Below, piece after piece: positions 34,169 through 39,724 of a stretch of 39,724 nt of DNA (the first letter of the stretch is position 1; each line of letters begins with the position of its first letter). This DNA is from an uncultured Bacteroidota bacterium (GTDB lineage Bacteria > Bacteroidota > Bacteroidia > Bacteroidales > F082). A program made the translations under genes and the position numbers. A model generated the notes under the pieces. That model was not told where the DNA came from. It saw only the letters and a list, made by a program, of their open reading frames with translations, and did no database searches. The stretch lies in assembly GCA_903957365.1 (NCBI GenBank), contig CAJBPB010000268.1, positions 1 to 39,724 of the forward strand, in the 5' to 3' direction.

Positions 34169-34220
34169 TTAATATATAATTCTTTGTAAAACAATATCTT
34201 AAAGCGTTAAATATATAATT
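34169..34220. repeat. Paired direct repeat in the regulator promoter region
   Basis: TTAATATATAATT (34169-34181) and TTAAATATATAATT (34207-34220) share AATATATAATT, with starts 38 nt apart, just upstream of the AlbA_2 regulator gene. They may be operator sites for its winged helix; the low complexity makes chance possible. Confidence 0.35.
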
Positions 34221-34256
34221 TTAAAGATTAAAAGATTATTTTGAATCTCAATTATC

Positions 34257-37200
34257 TCAATGTTTCACCTGATGTTTGATAAACCTGAGCTGTGTTGTTT
34301 TCTTTTTATCAATAATTCGCAACAGATACACACCAGGTGTTAACGAACTGATATCTATGGCCGATTCTGTTTCGGTTTTACTGGAAATATCTGATTCTAA
34401 AATGTGTCCGTTCATGTCAATAATCTGGTAATTCAAAATGGATTTCTTGTTTCCGGTGAGATATATTACATCACCAGCCGGATTAGGATGTAAAGAAAAC
34501 TCGTGATTGTTTTCAGTAAGTTTTTGTGAACCCGTTGTTTCATCTTCAAAACAGGCTATAAAACTGACATTTTCCGTGTTGAGTGTGTCTTGAAAAACCG
34601 GATTCAATGTGTCGGCAATTAATCCGTTGGCTGCCCAGTGGCTGAATGAATATCCCTGTGCCGGTATTGCTTTAATCACAATCGGAACCCCATTAAAATA
34701 AACACCCTGCCATGGAAGTGTTTCCGGGTTTATTGTACTGATCTGAACGCTGCCTGCTTCAGCAGGAAAAACATCTAATGTTACATTGACAAGATTTGGT
34801 AAGCCGAAATTTGATACAATATGATTCCTGACAAACGCTGTTCGTTGTATAAACTGGTTTCGTAAGGTGATATGATTGCTTCCGAAATTGAACATTTGCT
34901 GAGGAATATTATTTGGGTCGCCCCAGCGTCCAAACTCTTTTGGCATTTCTGGAAAGGTTTGAGAATACATATTGTTTTCGATCGCAACAAGTCGTTCCGA
35001 ACGGTAGCTCGTGTTCATCAGGTCGGCAAAACGATTGATAAAATGGTTTCTGAATCTGTCGTTCTGTATTCCTTTCAGCCAGACAGCAATATATGGATTT
35101 GCGATATCCTGCCCCATCAAATAGGAGATATGATCATATTCACAGTCTGTCCAGCCATTCGGCAACATCGCAAGTTCCTGATCAATCAGGCAATATCTCC
35201 ACCTGAAATTGGTAGCATCTGACCGATAAATTTTAATATTGTTCCCTGGCCAGTCGACATTACCCATCCACGATTCGCCAATGATATAATCATTGTACCA
35301 GGTAAGATCAAAATGTGCATCTGCCTGCTCCCAGAAATTGGTATCAGCAGGATTCAAGGCATTGAAAGCATTCCACGACAGGTAAAATGGTTCGACCGAT
35401 CCTTCCACTGCCCGCAGCACGCCATTGTACCATGCACTCTGCGAAAGAATGGTAATATCATCCGGATTGGCTCCATCAATGCTTTCAAAATACTCAGCAT
35501 CTATTTTCTCACGAAGCTCATACAGCCCGAAATAGGCTCCGTTGATATATACCGATATCGGCCTCCATGCTGCATGATAGTTATTGGTTCCGTTGCTCAT
35601 GGATGCGACCTGGCAGGCGTCTTTATAAGGCAAAACAAGGTACTGGTTGCTTCCATTTCTCAGATAAAATTTACTGTAGACTGTTCGTTCTGGCCGGTTG
35701 GGTATGAGCTGATAGTTTACCGGACTTTCGCCAAGTACACCATCGTCCAACTCAACCCTGAATGAATGCTGTGGCTGGTAGCGACTTCCTCCCCATCCGC
35801 CATCCATTTGTATTCCGGCACGCTGTGAAAAAATCATTTGATTTGTCGAATCAAAATATTCAACGTAGGCAGCACGTTCCCAATCTTCCCACCAATTGTC
35901 GAAAATGCCTGTTTCACCGTATAAATTACTGTTTTCAGTTACGACTGACAGTACAGGTGTGGTATGGTCAACGCCAAAAAAGAAAGTAGCCACAACAGCA
36001 CTACTGGGCAGTTTGTCATTTTTAAATGCCTTCGCTTTTAGTACCGTTGAGTTATAAATATAAACCGGATTGCCTTCATAAAGTGGTGAATCTGTTGCAG
36101 GTTCGCTGCCATCAGTGGTATAATGTACAGCGGAACCCTCGCCGTTCGGATCTGTAATAACCACAGTAAATGGTTCTTCATAGAATCCGGAAGCCTTTGA
36201 AAAAGCCGGTGGATTAAGATATCCGGTAAAAGTCGGCGACATATTGTTTGTCTCTGAAGGTGTACCATGTTCAAATAAAAAAATATTTGCGGTGGCATCG
36301 GGCGATGATCCGCAACTGTTGTCAAGGTCGTGGCAATCGACAAATAAACTACTCAGAAGGACGAGTGCCGGAGAGTATAGATAAACAGTCTCACCATCTT
36401 CAGAAATTTTAAAATTTGTATGCAATGACTCACTGGGTGCGCTGGGTTTGAACATAGAAGAAACAGCATTATCATTCGTCGGTTTCATGCTGATATCAAT
36501 ATAATCATAAAAAGTATTCGGATCGGTTGATGCCACATCAAAGGCAATACTTGAAATAAAACCTTCCTGAAGTCCGGCTTCGATAAGTTCCGATGCCTGA
36601 ATCAACATTTGATGGCGAGCACACCAGTACCAGTTTCCATAAGGCGCAGGATAAGAAGTATTGCTGTTCTGAACTTCTCCGGTTCCAATCGTGACTCCGT
36701 TTAACTGCACATTCGGACGAAGATAAACAGGTGATCCGTAATCAGCAGCACAAGCATCAGGGCTGCCATCGATAATAGAATAAACGGTTGACAAATAAGG
36801 AGTAACTGATTGATTAAAAACTGAATTGGAGGTATAGCCCACTGAATTATAAGAACAGGTATTAATTATAATTCCGGATACCCCATCCCAATAAAATGTA
36901 TTATTGAAAAAATGTGTGTTCCATCCTGTCTCAGGAATAAAGGCTGTGTCAAACACAACATTTGTAAAACCAGGTTCCGGGATGCGGTCTTTGTTACTAC
37001 AGAAAATGGTTCTATATTCTCCTGGTTGCAAAATTATCTCAGGAAAAACCCATTTGTTTGGGTTTGATTGCTTGTCAGTTAGTGAATAATTGAGAAGATT
37101 TACTGCCTCATTACCAGCATTGTAAAGCTCAACCCAATCAGGATATTCATCATCCTCATCTGACAATAACAAATAATTTCTATTACTTCCTTCATTGATG

Positions 37201-37274
37201 ACCACCTGTGAAATCAGTAGATTTCCATAAAGAAGCATTGAAAACAGGGAGATGAAAAATCGTTTTGCCGACAT
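34257..37274 (-). CDS. Large LTD/CotH-kinase-family surface protein with T9SS domain
   Basis: A 1005-residue secreted protein. In order: signal peptide (1-22); first part of a lamin-tail domain (about 23-150, YPDWVELYNAGNEAVNLLNY, then LQPGEYRTIFCS); an inserted beta-sandwich (about 185-290, TSYPAPYGNWYWCARHQMLI); the last LTD strands (about 288-345, TNFKISEDGETVYLYSP); a chitobiase/FN3-associated segment (about 365-425, VHYTTDGSEPATDSP). Then the CotH-like kinase domain (about 430-800: GIQMDGGWGGSRYQPQHSF, KFYLRNGSNQYLVLPYKDA, GLYELREKIDAEYFES, CLIDQELAM), a linker, and a type A sorting domain (FSLHPNPAGDVIYL to the end). It probably acts on the cell surface as a modifying kinase or adhesin. 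It is monocistronic. Confidence 0.88.
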   Translation of the reverse strand: MSAKRFFISLFSMLLYGNLLISQVVINEGSNRNYLLLSDEDDEYPDWVELYNAGNEAVNLLNYSLTDKQSNPNKWVFPEIILQPGEYRTIFCSNKDRIPEPGFTNVVFDTAFIPETGWNTHFFNNTFYWDGVSGIIINTCSYNSVGYTSNSVFNQSVTPYLSTVYSIIDGSPDACAADYGSPVYLRPNVQLNGVTIGTGEVQNSNTSYPAPYGNWYWCARHQMLIQASELIEAGLQEGFISSIAFDVASTDPNTFYDYIDISMKPTNDNAVSSMFKPSAPSESLHTNFKISEDGETVYLYSPALVLLSSLFVDCHDLDNSCGSSPDATANIFLFEHGTPSETNNMSPTFTGYLNPPAFSKASGFYEEPFTVVITDPNGEGSAVHYTTDGSEPATDSPLYEGNPVYIYNSTVLKAKAFKNDKLPSSAVVATFFFGVDHTTPVLSVVTENSNLYGETGIFDNWWEDWERAAYVEYFDSTNQMIFSQRAGIQMDGGWGGSRYQPQHSFRVELDDGVLGESPVNYQLIPNRPERTVYSKFYLRNGSNQYLVLPYKDACQVASMSNGTNNYHAAWRPISVYINGAYFGLYELREKIDAEYFESIDGANPDDITILSQSAWYNGVLRAVEGSVEPFYLSWNAFNALNPADTNFWEQADAHFDLTWYNDYIIGESWMGNVDWPGNNIKIYRSDATNFRWRYCLIDQELAMLPNGWTDCEYDHISYLMGQDIANPYIAVWLKGIQNDRFRNHFINRFADLMNTSYRSERLVAIENNMYSQTFPEMPKEFGRWGDPNNIPQQMFNFGSNHITLRNQFIQRTAFVRNHIVSNFGLPNLVNVTLDVFPAEAGSVQISTINPETLPWQGVYFNGVPIVIKAIPAQGYSFSHWAANGLIADTLNPVFQDTLNTENVSFIACFEDETTGSQKLTENNHEFSLHPNPAGDVIYLTGNKKSILNYQIIDMNGHILESDISSKTETESAIDISSLTPGVYLLRIIDKKKTTQLRFIKHQVKH

Positions 37275-37294
37275 AATTCTTGCTATTTAGATAT

Positions 37295-37302
37295 CAAATA
37301 TA
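37295..37302 (-). promoter_or_regulatory. -7 box of the large LTD/CotH gene
   Basis: On the minus strand TATATTTG matches TAnnTTTG, 21 nt before the ATG at 37274. The -33 element is at a poor spacing. Confidence 0.45.
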
Positions 37303-37500
37303 GCGAATATGATATACTATTCATCTTCAAAATGAAAGATTAGATTTCAATTTTTATTTTTGAAAGATTTTACAAAGTAAATACAATAGGAGACTCAAAA
37401 AACAATGAAAAATTCGGGGAGAATATATGTGTAATTAATTATTTTCAGTCTATTAACTAGAATCTGAAATTATTAGTTGACAAATTATAATTGCTTATCT

Positions 37501-37649
37501 ATAAACAAATTGTCTGAGATAGAAAGCTCTCTGCTCAGTCATATTTAGCGCCAAAAACAGGAGTTTATCTATGACAAATGCCAGGTATTTGCTGCTTTGA
37601 GTTTTTTTGGCTGAAACATAACGATGAGAGCGGGCTTTAAAGATTGACA
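37501..37649 (+). repeat. Dispersed intergenic repeat, copy B
   Basis: Plus-strand order of blocks: ATAAAC, 8 nt, TGAGATAGAAAG (37515-37526), GCCAAAAAC (37550-37558), GGAGTTTA (37560-37567), GTTTTTTTGGC (37601-37611), ACGATGAGAGC (37621-37631) and GATTGACA at the end. The order and spacing match copy A at 27102-27255 on the other strand. The inverted stem GCCAAAAAC/GTTTTTTTGGC is kept. It ends 4 nt from the recJ stop codon. The rest of the 379-nt gap (37303-37500) holds nothing I can identify. Confidence 0.7.
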
Positions 37650-37653
37650 ATAC

Positions 37654-39405
37654 TCAATCGAACTTAATATCCTTGATGTTCAGTTGCAAATTCGATTTCC
37701 CCATCCATTCATTTTCTTCAATCTGATAGCAGATACTGAATGGCTTGCCGGTTTTTATTTGATCAAACAAATGTCCCTTCTGAAAGGCTATACCCGAAAA
37801 CTCTTTGCTTCGCGAAGTTTGCTGCATGAGTTCAAGTTTCAGGTGATTTTTCCCCACAACACGCGAGTTTCCTGTATCAACAATGAAATCAGAACGAAAA
37901 ACCGGCGACATATTACCCGGTCCGAAAGGAGCAAATTGCTTTAAAATACGGTAGAATTTCTCGGTGATTAAATCGAAATCGAGACACTGGTCTATTTCAA
38001 TTTCCGGAACCAGCATATCATCACCGATAGTCGCACTAACATAATCGTTAAACTTCTTACGGAATGCTTCGAGGTTTTCGGGTCTCAGCGAAAGACCGGC
38101 AGCATATTTATGGCCACCGAAATGTTCGAGTAAGCTGGCACACTGATCAATGGCATCATACACATCAAAATTTTTCACCGAGCGGGCCGATCCGGTAATC
38201 AAATCATTGGCATGGGTGAGCACAATGGTTGGTCTGTAATAGGTTTCTGTTAAACGTGAAGCAACAATCCCAATTACGCCCTTGTGCCATTTTTCGTTAT
38301 ACACAACCGTGCTCTTGGCACCTTTGTGGTCAGTGTCGGCTTCAATCATTGCCAGTGCTTCTTCAGTGATATGCTCATCGAGGCTGCGGCGTTCAGTATT
38401 GAGATTGTTCACAGCATCGGCAAGCTTTTCAGCATGTTCCATCTTATCGGCAATAAGCAGCCTGACAGAATTACAGGCACTCTCGATGCGTCCGGCAGCG
38501 TTGATGCGTGGTCCTATTAAAAACACGAGATCACTGATTGTCAATTCACGTGTGAGCACCAAACCTTTGTCTTCATCAGGAAATTCACGGCGTCTGATCT
38601 GTGAATAGCTCAAAATAGCTTCGATACCTGCCCGTGGTTTTGCGTTGATTGCCTTCAGACCAAAGTGAGCCAGAATCCTGTTTTCACCGATAATAGGGAC
38701 AATATCGGCAGCAATGCTGATGGCAACCAGATCGATATATTGAAAAACCTGTTCAAAAGGTTCGTTCTGCACTTGTGCCAAGGCCGAAATAAGCTTAAAA
38801 CCAACGCCACAACCCGAAAGTTCATTAAAAGGATAATTGCAGTCAGGGCGCTTGGTGTCGAGGACTGCTACGGCAGCAGGCAATTCATCGCCTGGACGAT
38901 GATGATCACAAATGATAAAATCGACGTTTTTGGTAGTCGCATAGGCGATTTTCTCGACAGCTTTAATACCACAATCGAGTGCTATTACCAGACTATACCC
39001 ATGCTCAGCAGCGTGGTCAATGCCTTTGAACGAAATACCATAACCTTCGCTATACCGGTCGGGAATGTAAAATTCGATGCGCTTTTTGAAATACTTCTTC
39101 AAATAAGAATATACCAGGGCAACGGAAGTGGTGCCATCTACATCATAATCACCGTATATCAGAATTTTCTCGTTTTCTTTCAGGGCAAGCAACACACGAT
39201 CAACCGCCTTATCCATATCCTTCATCAGAAATGGATCGTGAAGCTGTTCAATGCCAGGTCTGAAAAACGCTTTGGCCTCTTCATATGACCGCACTTCACG
39301 TTGGGCGAGCAGATTAGCCAGGTGTTCGTCAACCGACAGCACCTCCATCAGGTGTTTAACTACCTGCTCATCACCGTCTTGTTTATTAACCCATCTACTT
39401 TGCAT
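37654..39405 (-). CDS. recJ: Single-stranded-DNA-specific exonuclease RecJ
   Basis: A 583-residue cytosolic 5'-3' exonuclease for single-stranded DNA used in recombination and mismatch repair. All DHH-family motifs are present: YGDYDVDGTT (84-93), ALDCG (142-146), DHH (167-169), SIAADIVP (230-237), GPRINAAGR (298-306) and the DHHA1 motif GGHKYAAGLSL. An OB-fold-like C-terminal part follows. The length is normal for RecJ. The start MQSRWVNKQD is typical for Bacteroidota RecJ. The gene stands alone; copy B of the dispersed repeat lies directly behind its stop codon. Confidence 0.97.
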   Translation of the reverse strand: MQSRWVNKQDGDEQVVKHLMEVLSVDEHLANLLAQREVRSYEEAKAFFRPGIEQLHDPFLMKDMDKAVDRVLLALKENEKILIYGDYDVDGTTSVALVYSYLKKYFKKRIEFYIPDRYSEGYGISFKGIDHAAEHGYSLVIALDCGIKAVEKIAYATTKNVDFIICDHHRPGDELPAAVAVLDTKRPDCNYPFNELSGCGVGFKLISALAQVQNEPFEQVFQYIDLVAISIAADIVPIIGENRILAHFGLKAINAKPRAGIEAILSYSQIRRREFPDEDKGLVLTRELTISDLVFLIGPRINAAGRIESACNSVRLLIADKMEHAEKLADAVNNLNTERRSLDEHITEEALAMIEADTDHKGAKSTVVYNEKWHKGVIGIVASRLTETYYRPTIVLTHANDLITGSARSVKNFDVYDAIDQCASLLEHFGGHKYAAGLSLRPENLEAFRKKFNDYVSATIGDDMLVPEIEIDQCLDFDLITEKFYRILKQFAPFGPGNMSPVFRSDFIVDTGNSRVVGKNHLKLELMQQTSRSKEFSGIAFQKGHLFDQIKTGKPFSICYQIEENEWMGKSNLQLNIKDIKFD

Positions 39406-39724
39406 CGCTAATTATTGAATTGGTAAAGTTAATTATTTGTTCGAAAGACTGACCGTTTGGGTTGTTTATTTTGAAGGAAACTGAAAGTTAGAAATGGAAA
39501 AATAAACGCTTTGAGAGGCTGAATAATGAAATTTTGTTGCATATTATTCATTATTTTCAGGATTGTCAATCAAAGTAACAACCAGAAAACGGCCTCAACC
39601 TATTGAAATGACTGGTTCTATTTACAATAAACCTGACATCAGAATAAGCAAAGCAAATTGCATGTTAACAATAGTAGATGGAAGTTAATATTATTGATTT
39701 TTTGTCAATTAACAGATAACCACC
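39406..39724. other. Right-edge intergenic stretch, no gene seen
   Basis: No frame of useful length is present on either strand. The only structure noted is a weak AT-rich stem TGAATAAT/ATTATTCA (39520-39527 with 39543-39550). It includes the upstream region of recJ, where a -7-like TAACTTTA is seen on the minus strand close to the start codon. Confidence 0.5.

Noticed and set aside
38665-39288. 207-residue plus-strand frame inside recJ
   Set aside because: It is antisense to the DHH domain of recJ, which carries every expected motif.

Overview
The window is chromosomal DNA of a Bacteroidota bacterium. The signs are a SusC/SusD pair, five proteins ending in type IX secretion (T9SS) sorting domains, a BlaI/M56-peptidase pair with a TonB-like tail, and promoters of the Bacteroidota form TTTG-N19-21-TAnnTTTG in front of several genes. 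Gene density and codon use look uniform apart from an AT-rich mrr-like gene. I see no rRNA, tRNA, CRISPR, transposase or phage gene. The sequence alone does not place it below phylum.

Layout. 1-3.5 kb: a DUF4395 membrane protein running off the left edge, with an ATACCC/GGGTAT palindrome upstream; then a promoter, a 29-residue leader peptide with four clustered Trp codons, and a stand-alone TrpB2-type tryptophan synthase beta chain, closed by a strong terminator shared with a convergent T9SS cargo protein. 3.6-10.75 kb: a probable operon of exported cyanophycinase-like S51 peptidase, SusC, SusD and a PKD/beta-propeller lipoprotein, with a near-consensus promoter, a ~210-nt leader and a terminator. 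This reads as an uptake locus for a peptide-like polymer, possibly cyanophycin. 11-14 kb: a DUF389 membrane protein and a putative outer-membrane barrel. 14-15.5 kb: two related hairpins of a gagtaacac/gagttacac-type repeat and an Mrr-like restriction protein whose presumed catalytic Asp is Tyr.

15.6-25.1 kb: a large secreted papain-like protease with a small lipoprotein behind it, a short-chain dehydrogenase, a T9SS protein built of seven ~30-residue repeats followed by a small barrel protein, and a CotH-kinase-family T9SS protein on the minus strand. 25.3-27.1 kb: a BlaI repressor and M56/TonB sensor pair with a palindromic operator on its own promoter and a terminator. 27.1-28.2 kb: a dispersed 154-bp repeat and a two-helix potassium-channel-like protein with an unusually large extracytoplasmic domain. 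28.2-32.6 kb: an Omp85-family barrel (minus), then GH3-family amide synthetase, LysE-type exporter and HdeD-like protein in a row. 32.7-39.4 kb (minus): an AlbA_2/ATPase-fold regulator, a 1005-residue LTD/CotH T9SS protein, a second copy of the dispersed repeat, and recJ.

Most of the window is devoted to the cell envelope and the secretome. The observations I rate highest are the Trp-codon leader before an orphan trpB2, the S51 peptidase-SusCD locus, and the two-copy intergenic repeat with a conserved inverted stem that lies downstream of two unrelated genes in the same relative orientation.
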